From contig LNFB01000188.1 of NCBI GenBank assembly GCA_001464385.1, positions 1 to 62,463 of the forward strand: a DNA stretch of 62,463 nt. Reading direction: 5' to 3'. The notes beneath the pieces are model-generated. The model saw nothing but the letters and a program-made list of their open reading frames with translations, was not told the DNA's origin and ran no database searches. Shown one piece after another: positions 47,124 to 54,934 of this stretch. The position numbers were made by a program, and so were the translations under genes. Numbering within the stretch: position 1 is the first letter of the stretch; each line of letters opens with the position of its first letter. This stretch comes from Deltaproteobacteria bacterium Ga0077550. GTDB taxonomy: Bacteria; Myxococcota_A; Polyangia; Nannocystales; Nannocystaceae.

Positions 47124-47996
47124 GTGACGCTGCGCAGCGGTGGCGCCAGGGCGAGCGTGACGCTGCGCGAGCGCGAGGGCCGGTTCGAGCTCTCGTTGGT
47201 GATCACGGGTGCGACCATCGAGCGCCGCGAGCTGGTCGGTGACGACTGTCGAACGCTCGCGCGCGCGGCGGCGCTGATGGTGGCGGTCGCGCTCGCCCCG
47301 CTCGAGACCACCATGCGACTCGACGCGCGCACCACTGCGCCGCCGCCCACAGGACCGGTGCTGGTACCGACGCCCCCCGCGCAAGCTGCCGATCCCCCGA
47401 GCCCGATCGCGTCGACCACGGCCGCGCACACCCCCGAAGCCCGAGACGCTCCGCCTCCAGACCCGCCGCGTCGCCGGCCGCTCGGCCTTCTCGCGTCGGT
47501 GAGCGGCGGCCCAGCGTTCGGTCTCACGCCGGGATCGAGCGGTGCGATCGCGGGCGAACTCGGCCTGTCGGTCGGGCAGCTTCGTGTGGTGCTGGTCGGC
47601 ATGCACGTGTTCGCCCGCCGCGACCGCATCGCCTCCGGCGTGGCCCTGCGCGCGCAGACCAGCGCCGCTGGCATCCATGTGTTGGGGGCGGTGCACACCC
47701 GGAGGGTCGCGCTCGAGTTCGGCGGTGGGCTGGATGCTGGCGCCACGACCGGCGCAGGCGACGGCTCCGCGGTCGTCCCCAAGTCGGTCGTTGCGCCATG
47801 GCTGGCCATCGTGGGGCGTGCGGGGGTTGCTTGGCCCCCCGAGGGTCGCCTCGCGGTCACCGTTCGCAGCGAGGCGACGGTCTCGGTGCTGCGCCCCAGC
47901 ATCGGCCTGCGCGACGGTCTCGGCCTGAACGAGGTGTTCAGCGTTGCGCCGGTGTCGCTCCACCTGCTCGCGGGCGTACTGATTCGGCTACCGTGA
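47124..47996 (+). CDS. envelope protein with missing canonical start, beta-barrel-like
   Basis: The frame is open from 46926 to 47996, but the first ATG/GTG/TTG codon is GTG 47124. The residues before it (ISKLVAGITALLSWVTPRPS; WEAAASCPARTDFIDELARL) read like a signal peptide and the start of the domain, so the true start is probably a rare codon such as ATC 46935. The protein has a Cys-paired N-domain (ending DDCRTLARAAALMVAVAL), a Pro/Ala linker and a C-terminal region rich in alternating Gly/Val strands (LGLSVGQLRVVLVGMHVF). Its stop is 43 bp before the membrane sigma gene, so the two probably form one operon. Confidence 0.62.
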   Translation: MTLRSGGARASVTLREREGRFELSLVITGATIERRELVGDDCRTLARAAALMVAVALAPLETTMRLDARTTAPPPTGPVLVPTPPAQAADPPSPIASTTAAHTPEARDAPPPDPPRRRPLGLLASVSGGPAFGLTPGSSGAIAGELGLSVGQLRVVLVGMHVFARRDRIASGVALRAQTSAAGIHVLGAVHTRRVALEFGGGLDAGATTGAGDGSAVVPKSVVAPWLAIVGRAGVAWPPEGRLAVTVRSEATVSVLRPSIGLRDGLGLNEVFSVAPVSLHLLAGVLIRLP

Positions 47997-48039
47997 TGGA
48001 ACCGGCCCGCGGCGGTGCAACCGTGGGAAGCCGAACACC

Positions 48040-49212
48040 GTGGGACGTCGGAAGTCGATCGACGCGAGCGTGGCCGCCCTCGAAGCCGTGTATCGCGAGC
48101 ACCACCGCCGTGTTCGCTGGCTCCTGCGCGCGCGCGGGGTCGGCGACGAGGGACTCGACGACGCGATGCAGGATGTCTTCATCGCCATCCACCGCCGTCT
48201 GCCCGAACGTGACCCCGAGGTGCCGCTCTCGGCATGGGTGGCGAGCATCGCCTGCAACACCGCGTTCTCGCATCGGCGCACCCACGCGCGCAGGGCCGCA
48301 CGGGAGCAGCTGGGCCTCGAGGCGACGCCGTCCCTCGATCCGGCGCAAGAACTCGAACGACGCGATGCCTGGCTTCGCCTCCGCGACTTCCTCGACGCGC
48401 TGCTGCCCGCTCAGCGCGAGGTGTTCGTGATGGCCGACGTCATGGGCATGACGATGCCCGAGATCGCCGAGGCCTCGCCCGCGCCACTCGCCACGCTCTA
48501 CTCCCGACTCCGACTCGCCCGCACTCGCTTCGCGGCCCGCTTCGACGCGCCGCTGGACGACACACTCCTGCAACGCGCGCGCGCGCAGGGCGAACCGACC
48601 GCACGCGAGCACGGCCGAAGCTGGACGCGACTGGTGCTCGCGCTGCCGGGCGCGGGCACCACGATGGGCGCTCCCCTCGTGGTCGCGGCGACGCTCGGCG
48701 TGCTCGGCCTCGGTGCGCTCGCCGTGGTCACGACTCGCCCGCACGCAGCGGACGGCGATGGGGCCCGCGTGACGAGCACAGAGACGACGCGGGTCGATCG
48801 CCCGATCGCCGCGCGAGCTGGCGCCGCGGTGCCGCCGAGCCCACCGAGCCCGACCGCACCCATCGCGCCTCCCATCGCCGCGCCCGCCGTCGAGTTCGAC
48901 CCGCGCCCTGCGACCCGCGCACCGCCGCGATCGGTTCCCCGACCGACGGTGGACAACGACGAAATCGCCCGTGCGCTGATCGTGCTGGACGCGGCACAGC
49001 TTGCGATCAGGAACGGAGATCCCGCCGCGGCGCTGGCAGCCATCGACACCGACTACGCTCGACTGGCACGCGGCCCGATGGCGCGCGAGCTGGCACGCAT
49101 CGAACGTCGGGCCGCATGCGCGCTCGGTCAACGCGGGCGCGCCACGCGTGCACACGCAGTGCTGGTCGGCAGCGAAGCCGCGCGCGCGGCCGATGCCTGC
49201 GCGGACGAATGA
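48040..49212 (+). CDS. sigma factor fused to membrane and extracytoplasmic domain
   Basis: This 390-residue protein has sigma region 2 (ALEAVYREHHRRVRWLLRAR; GLDDAMQDVFIAIHRRL, about residues 13-85) and region 4 (LPAQREVFVMADVMGMTMPE, about 120-165). After a linker comes a membrane helix (about 209-231), a Pro-rich segment and a C-terminal helical domain of about 90 residues with TPR-like periodicity (AQLAIRNGDPAAALAAIDTD). So DNA-binding and membrane-sensing parts are one chain, with the C-terminus predicted outside. It starts at GTG 48040. Confidence 0.85.
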   Translation: MGRRKSIDASVAALEAVYREHHRRVRWLLRARGVGDEGLDDAMQDVFIAIHRRLPERDPEVPLSAWVASIACNTAFSHRRTHARRAAREQLGLEATPSLDPAQELERRDAWLRLRDFLDALLPAQREVFVMADVMGMTMPEIAEASPAPLATLYSRLRLARTRFAARFDAPLDDTLLQRARAQGEPTAREHGRSWTRLVLALPGAGTTMGAPLVVAATLGVLGLGALAVVTTRPHAADGDGARVTSTETTRVDRPIAARAGAAVPPSPPSPTAPIAPPIAAPAVEFDPRPATRAPPRSVPRPTVDNDEIARALIVLDAAQLAIRNGDPAAALAAIDTDYARLARGPMARELARIERRAACALGQRGRATRAHAVLVGSEAARAADACADE

Positions 49213-49239
49213 CGAGCGCGCGACAGAGGTGCGGATCGC

Positions 49240-49268
49240 TCGCCCACGGTCCGTCGTCCTCGGGGTGA
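49240..49268. repeat. 29-bp dispersed repeat, copy 2
   Basis: Matches 45542-45570 except for one C/T difference. It lies between the sigma-fusion gene and the lipoprotein at 49278-49658, in non-coding sequence. Confidence 0.85.
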
Positions 49269-49277
49269 GCGGCGACG

Positions 49278-49658
49278 CTACTCCGCCGTGAGCGCGATGG
49301 CGTCCGCCTGGACCACGACGTGGCACTCCTCTTCCTCGATCTCGTAGGTGCGGATCGCGGGCGCGTACCCGGGCGCAGAGACCGCGACCTCGTACGACCC
49401 GGCGAGCTCGAACCCGAGGGAATGCCGCCCTTCGCCATCCTTGGTTCCCGTCAACGGCTCCTGCTCGTCGCCGTCGACCGTGTACCGGATCGTCGCCTCG
49501 CCGATCGGCGCGTCCGTCTGCGCATCCACCACCTGGATCCCGAGCGCGTACCACCCGCTGAGGTCGCACTCGTCGCGACAACCACCCGTGGTCGCGAGCA
49601 CCGCGAACACCGTCATCGGCCCCAGCCTCGGGACCATCCATTTCGACAGCATCACCAT
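49278..49658 (-). CDS. small lipoprotein with carboxypeptidase-regulatory-like domain
   Basis: This 126-residue protein has a signal with lipobox LATTGGC (Cys 27) and a single beta-sandwich domain of the CarboxypepD_reg type: DAQTDAPIGEATIRYTVDG, then RHSLGFELAGSYEVAVSAPG. Such domains stabilise or bind surface proteins. ATG 49658 has AAGG about 7 nt upstream, so it is preferred over ATG 49652. It faces the sigma-fusion gene (convergent). Confidence 0.75.
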   Translation of the reverse strand: MVMLSKWMVPRLGPMTVFAVLATTGGCRDECDLSGWYALGIQVVDAQTDAPIGEATIRYTVDGDEQEPLTGTKDGEGRHSLGFELAGSYEVAVSAPGYAPAIRTYEIEEEECHVVVQADAIALTAE

Positions 49659-49854
49659 TCGACGACCTTAGCCACAACCAAGCCTCGGCGCCGCCGCGGT
49701 GAGGGACGCACGCGTGAGCGTGTGCCGACGATCACACGGACGCGCGTCCGGCCGATCGATCGCATGCGACCCCGGGATCGAACGGTGCATCCAGAACACT
49801 ACCGCCGGGGACTATCCCCAGACGGACGGATGCCCGCCGATGTGGAGGATGCGA

Positions 49855-50376
49855 ATGGCACACGTGACCCGGATGAATCGGACCTTCGGCGCATGCCTCG
49901 TCGTCGCCGCGATCGGCCTGCCGCCCTCGCGCGGCGTCGCGGCCGAGCCGCCGGCCGACAACGCGGCGCAGTGGGAGGGCATCGTCGGCCCGACCCCGCC
50001 GCCGCCACCACCGGCGGCCCATGTCCCCGCACCGGTCGTGGCGCCCGTGGACGCCGAACGTGACGTGCTGCGCAACGATCCCGAGATCGCCCCGCGCTAC
50101 CGTTCGGGGCGCGGGATGATCATCGGGGGCGCCGTGGCCCTCAGCGTCGGCGTCGTGATTCTGTCGACGGCGGCGCTCGTGGCCTTCCTCGAGGGCTTCG
50201 AGGAGCCGGCGCGGTACGAGGCGTCGACGACCCTCGCGATCACCGGTGGCGTCACCGGCGTCGCGGGTGCGGCGCTGCTCGGGGTCGGCATCGTCAAGCG
50301 GCGCCACGCGATCGAGGACGCGCGACGACGGGTCGCGCTCGGGGTCGGTCCGGGCGGCCTCGCGCTGCGCTTCTGA
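49855..50376 (+). CDS. membrane protein with Pro-rich exported segment, hypothetical
   Basis: This 173-residue protein from ATG 49855 has a GGAGG site at 49844-49848, which decides the start. The N-terminus has a signal-like core (GACLVVAAIGL) followed by AEPP, a Pro/Ala stretch (GPTPPPPPPAAHVPAPVVAP), then two hydrophobic helices (GMIIGGAVALSVGVVILSTA; TTLAITGGVTGVAGAALLGV) and a basic C-terminus. Many myxobacteria have such Pro-linker plus two-helix proteins. Function unknown. Confidence 0.65.
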   Translation: MAHVTRMNRTFGACLVVAAIGLPPSRGVAAEPPADNAAQWEGIVGPTPPPPPPAAHVPAPVVAPVDAERDVLRNDPEIAPRYRSGRGMIIGGAVALSVGVVILSTAALVAFLEGFEEPARYEASTTLAITGGVTGVAGAALLGVGIVKRRHAIEDARRRVALGVGPGGLALRF

Positions 50377-50394
50377 CCGCGTGTCGATCCGCGA

Positions 50395-51117
50395 TCACAA
50401 CCCGAGCGCGCGGCGGATCTCCGCGATCGGCTGGCCCGCGAAGCGCTCGCGCGCATGATCGACCGTCGAGAACGATCGCGTCAGCATGCGATCGATGTAC
50501 AGCGTCCCGTCGATGTGATCGACCTCGTGCTGGAGGATCCGCGCCGGCCAGCCGCGCACGCGCCAGGTCTGCGGTGTGCCGTGCTCGTCGAGCCCGCGCA
50601 CCTCGACCTCGAGGTGGCGCTCGACCAGCCCCGCGAAGCCGTCGACGCTGAGGCAGCCCTCGAAGAAGGTCGCCGTCTCGTCGCCGATCGGGGTGAGCAC
50701 CGGGTTCACGAACACGCGCGGGGCGAACGGCACGCGCTCGCGCTCGGTCCGCTCGGTGTCGGTGAGGCGCGAGATCAGCTCGTCGCGATCCTCGAGCACG
50801 ATCACGCGCAGGGGCACGCCGATCTGCGGCGCGGCGAGGCCGACGCCAGGGGCCGCGCGCATCGTCTCGATCATGCGGGTGACGAGCGCGGCGAACTCGG
50901 GGGTCGCGAGCTCCGCGGGCGTCACCTCACGGGCAGGCGCGCGGAGCACCGGGGCGCCGGTCTGCACGATGCTCGGCGCCTCGCTCGCCGACGCGGCGGC
51001 AGTGGTGGTCTCGGGGGTGGGTGGTGTCATGGATGGGGCTCCGGCGGGCCGCGACGCGCAGGCGAGCAGCAGCGAAGAGACGAGCGACGAGACGAGACGA
51101 GGATCACGCGGCGTCAT
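50395..51117 (-). CDS. peptide deformylase-like lipoprotein
   Basis: This 240-residue protein has the three deformylase motifs, all intact: GVGLAAPQ (91-98), EGCLS (153-157, Cys 155 ligand) and HEVDH (His 197, Glu 198, His 201). That is the complete Zn/Fe site. Unusually, the 60 residues in front start with an Arg-containing hydrophobic signal and lipobox SLLLAC (Cys 20), then an Ala/Ser/Thr linker like other lipoproteins here. The start ATG 51117 gives this signal; MTPPTPET (codon 30) would give a shorter cytoplasmic form. If lipidated, it would sit outside the cytoplasm, where formyl-Met substrates are scarce. Confidence 0.85.
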   Translation of the reverse strand: MTPRDPRLVSSLVSSLLLACASRPAGAPSMTPPTPETTTAAASASEAPSIVQTGAPVLRAPAREVTPAELATPEFAALVTRMIETMRAAPGVGLAAPQIGVPLRVIVLEDRDELISRLTDTERTERERVPFAPRVFVNPVLTPIGDETATFFEGCLSVDGFAGLVERHLEVEVRGLDEHGTPQTWRVRGWPARILQHEVDHIDGTLYIDRMLTRSFSTVDHARERFAGQPIAEIRRALGL

Positions 51118-51236
51118 GGCGACGGCCGAATCATGCGCCGCAATGGCGTTCGACGTCACGCGCACGCGGCGACCCGCGGTGACGCGCCTCCGGCGGTGAC
51201 GGATTTCGAGATCGATTCCCACCCAACGGTCGAATC

Positions 51237-52637
51237 ATGACCACTCGCTTGCTGCCGTTCGCCCTGCCCTTCGCCCTCACCGCCCTCGCCGCGTGCCCCG
51301 CCGACGAGCTCCCGCAATCCGACACCGACGCGGGCTCGAGTGAGGGCGGCCCCGTCGATCCCGACACCGGTGACGACACCACCACCGCCGCGCCAATCGC
51401 CTGCCCCGAGCCCACGCAGGGCCCGACGCACCACGACGACGACATCGTCGGCCACGAGGTGTGGACCGCCGAGGGCAGCCCGCACCTCGTCGACTGGACG
51501 GTCGACGTCCGCGGGGGCGCGACCCTCGAGATCGAGCCGTGCGCCGTCGTGCAGTTCGCGGCGGGCCACGGCATGAACGTCGCGTACCCCGGCACGCCGA
51601 CCACCGGCACGCTCATCGCCGAGGGCTCCGCCGAGCAGCCGATCCGCTTCGAGGGCCAAGACGGCGCGCGCTGGGGTCACCTGTTCGTGAACAGCCCCGG
51701 CACCGCACGGCTCGCGCACCTGACGATCGAGGGCGGCGGCGGCGTGGACGTGCAGGGCGCGAGCCTCGTCGCGACCGGCGAGGGCAACTGGCCGACGCAG
51801 GAGTCGCTGTTCGTCGATCACGTCACCGTGCGCGACTCGCTGGGGGTGGGCGTCGTCGTCCGCCGACTCGCGGCGTTCGCCGAGGGCTCGACCGATCTGA
51901 TCGTGACCGACAGCGGCGACGATGCGCACCCCTGGCCGATGATCGTCGACGAGCACGCGCTCGACTCGCTGCCGCGCGGCGACTACACCGGCAACGCGAT
52001 CGACAAGATCCTCGTCGAGCCCCAGCAGAGCCTGCGCGAGGACTCGGTCATGCGCGAGCTCGGGGTGCCCTACCTCGTCGGCAACGGCAACGATCTGGTG
52101 GTGGGCTCGGGCGACGACACCGCGCCGGCGACCCTGACGATCGAGCCGGGCGTGACGATCGAGTTCGCCGCGGGCTCGGCCTTCGAGGTCGAGCACTACA
52201 CCGGCGAGTTCATGGCCTCGGGCATCGTCGTCGCCCGCGGCACCGCCGACGCGCCGATCACCTTCACCTCGGCCGCGGCCGATCCCCAGCCCGGCGACTG
52301 GATCGGGCTGTGGTTCGGCGGCATCGTGCAACCGGCGACCCGCCTCGAGCACGTCCGCATCGAGTACACCGGGGCCGACTGCGGCTGCATCCTGCTCACC
52401 TGCAGTGACATCGACCAGTTCGAGGGCGCGGTCATCGTGTCCCAGCCCCCGCCGAGCGAGCCGTTCATCACCGACTCGGTGATCGCCCACGGCGGCGCGC
52501 ACGGCTTCGTCCTCGGCTACGACGGCGGCGCGGTCGACTTCCGCAGCGCCAACACGTTCGAGGACATGGCGGGCTGCCCGATGACGCAGCCGCGCGATGG
52601 CGCGTGCCCGGATCCGCGGCCGTCGTGCATGGAGTAG
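51237..52637 (+). CDS. lipoprotein with beta-helix-like repeats
   Basis: This 466-residue protein has a signal with lipobox ALAAC (Cys 20), an acidic/Ser/Thr linker, then two similar beta-helix blocks: ATLEIEPCAVVQFAAGHG and GTLIAEGSAEQPIRFEGQDG in the first, ATLTIEPGVTIEFAAGSAF and GIVVARGTADAPITFTSAA in the second. The pattern of I/V ladder rungs after ATLxIEPG recurs in parallel beta-helix surface proteins. No catalytic residues assigned. The next lipoprotein starts 47 bp downstream. Confidence 0.8.
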   Translation: MTTRLLPFALPFALTALAACPADELPQSDTDAGSSEGGPVDPDTGDDTTTAAPIACPEPTQGPTHHDDDIVGHEVWTAEGSPHLVDWTVDVRGGATLEIEPCAVVQFAAGHGMNVAYPGTPTTGTLIAEGSAEQPIRFEGQDGARWGHLFVNSPGTARLAHLTIEGGGGVDVQGASLVATGEGNWPTQESLFVDHVTVRDSLGVGVVVRRLAAFAEGSTDLIVTDSGDDAHPWPMIVDEHALDSLPRGDYTGNAIDKILVEPQQSLREDSVMRELGVPYLVGNGNDLVVGSGDDTAPATLTIEPGVTIEFAAGSAFEVEHYTGEFMASGIVVARGTADAPITFTSAAADPQPGDWIGLWFGGIVQPATRLEHVRIEYTGADCGCILLTCSDIDQFEGAVIVSQPPPSEPFITDSVIAHGGAHGFVLGYDGGAVDFRSANTFEDMAGCPMTQPRDGACPDPRPSCME

Positions 52638-52683
52638 GTTCGCCGATTGACGCGGCTCGGCGTGCACCCGCACCATCGTGGGC

Positions 52684-53322
52684 ATGCACGCCTGCCCGTC
52701 CCTGTCACGCCACGGTCTGCTGCGCTGGGTGGCCACCGCCTGCCTCGCGACCGCGGCGTGCGGCGACGACGGCGACGACGGCCCGAGCACCGCGACGACG
52801 CAGGCGGCCACGACGTCGCTGCCGTCGACCAGCTCGGGCAGCGACACCTCCGAGGGCACTGCCGCGGACAGCAGCAGCACGGGTGGCGGCGGCTCGACGA
52901 CGTCCCCGGGTGACACCAGCGCTGCGTCCACCACCGGCGAACCGTCGTCGGCCTGCGACCCAGTGATGGCCCCCTTCCTCGCCCACGACGGCGCGCTGCC
53001 CCAGGCGGCGATCCTCCTCGACTTCGACGGCGCGAGCTGTGCCGCGGCGAGCGAGGCCGGCCTGGCCCCGCAGGTCGTGCTCGACGTGAAGGCCTCGGGC
53101 CTCATCGACGCCACGCTGTTCGGGCTCGAGATCGTCTCGGCGTCCTCGGGTCAGCCCTTCGACGATCCGCCGGCGGGCGACTCCGAGGTGATCGATCTGA
53201 TCCCGGATCTCGAGATCATCTTCGAGGCGACGCGCGTGGGCGATGGCGCGCCAGTGACGATCACGTTCGAGATCTTCTCGACCGGGCCGACGTTGTTGAA
53301 CACGAGCGTCGAGTTCGGCTGA
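52684..53322 (+). CDS. lipoprotein, hypothetical
   Basis: This ~212-residue protein has a signal with lipobox LATAAC (Cys 26) and an extended Ser/Thr/Gly linker. The small domain after Cys (SSACDPVMAPFLAHDGALPQ) is beta-rich with a C-terminal VTITFEIFSTGPTLLNTSVE. ATG 52684 (or GTG 52678) is used. No known domain. It converges on the WecA-like gene, with 5 bp between the stops. Confidence 0.68.
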   Translation: MHACPSLSRHGLLRWVATACLATAACGDDGDDGPSTATTQAATTSLPSTSSGSDTSEGTAADSSSTGGGGSTTSPGDTSAASTTGEPSSACDPVMAPFLAHDGALPQAAILLDFDGASCAAASEAGLAPQVVLDVKASGLIDATLFGLEIVSASSGQPFDDPPAGDSEVIDLIPDLEIIFEATRVGDGAPVTITFEIFSTGPTLLNTSVEFG

Positions 53323-53327
53323 GCAGC

Positions 53328-54833
53328 TTAGGTGCCCGCGGCCCGCTCGTCGTCGTCGCGCACCACCGTGAGCTGCCGCGCCGCCTGGGCGCCGCCGCTG
53401 ACCGCCAGCACCGCGCGCTCGATCAGCATCAGGCGCTCCTGCTGCAGATCCGGCAGACGGATCGCGAGCGCCAGGCGCAGCTCGCCGCCGTCCTCGCCCG
53501 GCAGGGGCAGGCCGAGGTGGGCCCACGCGTCCTTGGGATCGCCGGTGCCGACGACGACCTGATCGTGCCGGCGGATCTGGAACGCGGGGATGCCGAGGCG
53601 GCCGAGGACCAGCGCGATGTCGGGGGCGACCCGGCGCCACCGCTCTTCGCCGCGATCGGTGCCCGATTGTCGCACGGCCTCGATCGCGTCGAGGATCTCC
53701 ATCACCTCGCGTCGACGATCGCGCCAGCCGAGGAAGCGCTCGCCGGTGAACGCGGGCAGGCGCGAGAGCATGCGGTGGTAGCCGAGCAGCACCGCGCCGA
53801 GCAGCATCGCGACGAGGGTGCCGAGCAGCGTCCACCAGCCGCCGACGCCGACGACGTTGAGGTACGTCAGCACCGCGAACATCAGCGTCGTCAGCCACAG
53901 CACCGTCACCGCGCGGCCGTGGGAGAAGCCCGCGGCCATCAGCCGGTGGTGCACGTGGTCCGAGTCGCCGCTGAAGATCGGCTGGCCGCGCAGCGACCGG
54001 CGCAGGATCGCCAGCGCCATGTCGAACAGCGGGACGGTCAGCGGGAGGATCGCGATCGACAGCTGGATCTCGGGCACGCGCCAGCGCACCGGCTCGACCT
54101 GCAGCAGCAGCGCGGGCAGCAGGAACCCCAGCAGGTAGCTGCCCGCGTCGCCCATGAACACCTTCGCAGGGTGGCGGTTGTGCAGCAGGAACCCGCCCGT
54201 CGCCCCGAGGGCGCAGGCCGCCGCCCACCCGACCGCCAGCGCGCTGGGCACCACGTACGGGTCGGCGAAGATCGACGCGACCACCGTGCCGAAGCCGATG
54301 AGGCAGATGCCGCCGGCGAGCCCGTCGAGCCCGTCCATCATGTTGACCGCGTTCACCGACGCGACCAGGAAGCCGATGGTGAGCAGCGTCGCGAGCCAGT
54401 TGTACTGCCAGCCCACGAGCAGCTCGAGCGCCGGCCAGTGCAGGCCGTAGATCACCGCGAGCGTCGCGGCGACGATCTGCAGCAGGAGCTTGGTCCGCGG
54501 CCGCAGGCCGACGAGGTCGTCGTAGGCGCCGGTGAGGCCGACGATGAGCGCGCCGATCAGCGCGCCGGTCAGCGGCGAGACCGAGAACAGCTCGTGGGTC
54601 GCCGACAGCGACGTCACGCCGGCCAGGCCCGCGACCAGCATCACGCCGAAGCCGACCAGGATGACCAGGCCGCCGGCCCGGGGGATCTGGCCGGCGTGCA
54701 CCTTGCGGAGGCTGACCTCGTCGTCGCGGCGGCCGAGGGCCCGCCACGCCCGCAGGACCAGCGGCATGAGCCCCGCGACGAGGGCGAACGCGGCCAGGGC
54801 CCCGAGCCACAGGGTGCCCAGCGCGGCGTTCAC
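53328..54833 (-). CDS. WecA/MraY-family undecaprenyl-phosphate glycosyl-1-phosphate transferase
   Basis: This 501-residue protein has about 10-11 membrane helices and the family residues: TGAYDDLVGL (Asp 105/106), NMMDGLDG (164-171), VFMGDAGSYLLG and the HVHHRL motif (293-298) that marks the WecA/WbcO group rather than MraY. It transfers sugar-1-phosphate from a UDP-sugar to undecaprenyl phosphate, beginning polysaccharide or O-antigen synthesis. GTG 54833 has GGAGGT about 5 nt upstream. A cytoplasmic C-terminal extension of about 110 residues (DALLVL-type domain: IALVLGRLGIPAFQIRRHDQ) is not usual in WecA. Confidence 0.88.
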   Translation of the reverse strand: MNAALGTLWLGALAAFALVAGLMPLVLRAWRALGRRDDEVSLRKVHAGQIPRAGGLVILVGFGVMLVAGLAGVTSLSATHELFSVSPLTGALIGALIVGLTGAYDDLVGLRPRTKLLLQIVAATLAVIYGLHWPALELLVGWQYNWLATLLTIGFLVASVNAVNMMDGLDGLAGGICLIGFGTVVASIFADPYVVPSALAVGWAAACALGATGGFLLHNRHPAKVFMGDAGSYLLGFLLPALLLQVEPVRWRVPEIQLSIAILPLTVPLFDMALAILRRSLRGQPIFSGDSDHVHHRLMAAGFSHGRAVTVLWLTTLMFAVLTYLNVVGVGGWWTLLGTLVAMLLGAVLLGYHRMLSRLPAFTGERFLGWRDRRREVMEILDAIEAVRQSGTDRGEERWRRVAPDIALVLGRLGIPAFQIRRHDQVVVGTGDPKDAWAHLGLPLPGEDGGELRLALAIRLPDLQQERLMLIERAVLAVSGGAQAARQLTVVRDDDERAAGT

Positions 54834-54934
54834 GGCCGACCTCCGACAGGTCCACCGGGGGCCGGGCCCAACTCGGCCCGCCAATGTGTGGACGCGATCA
54901 CGACTCGAGCCATAGCATGACATGGAGTCTATCG

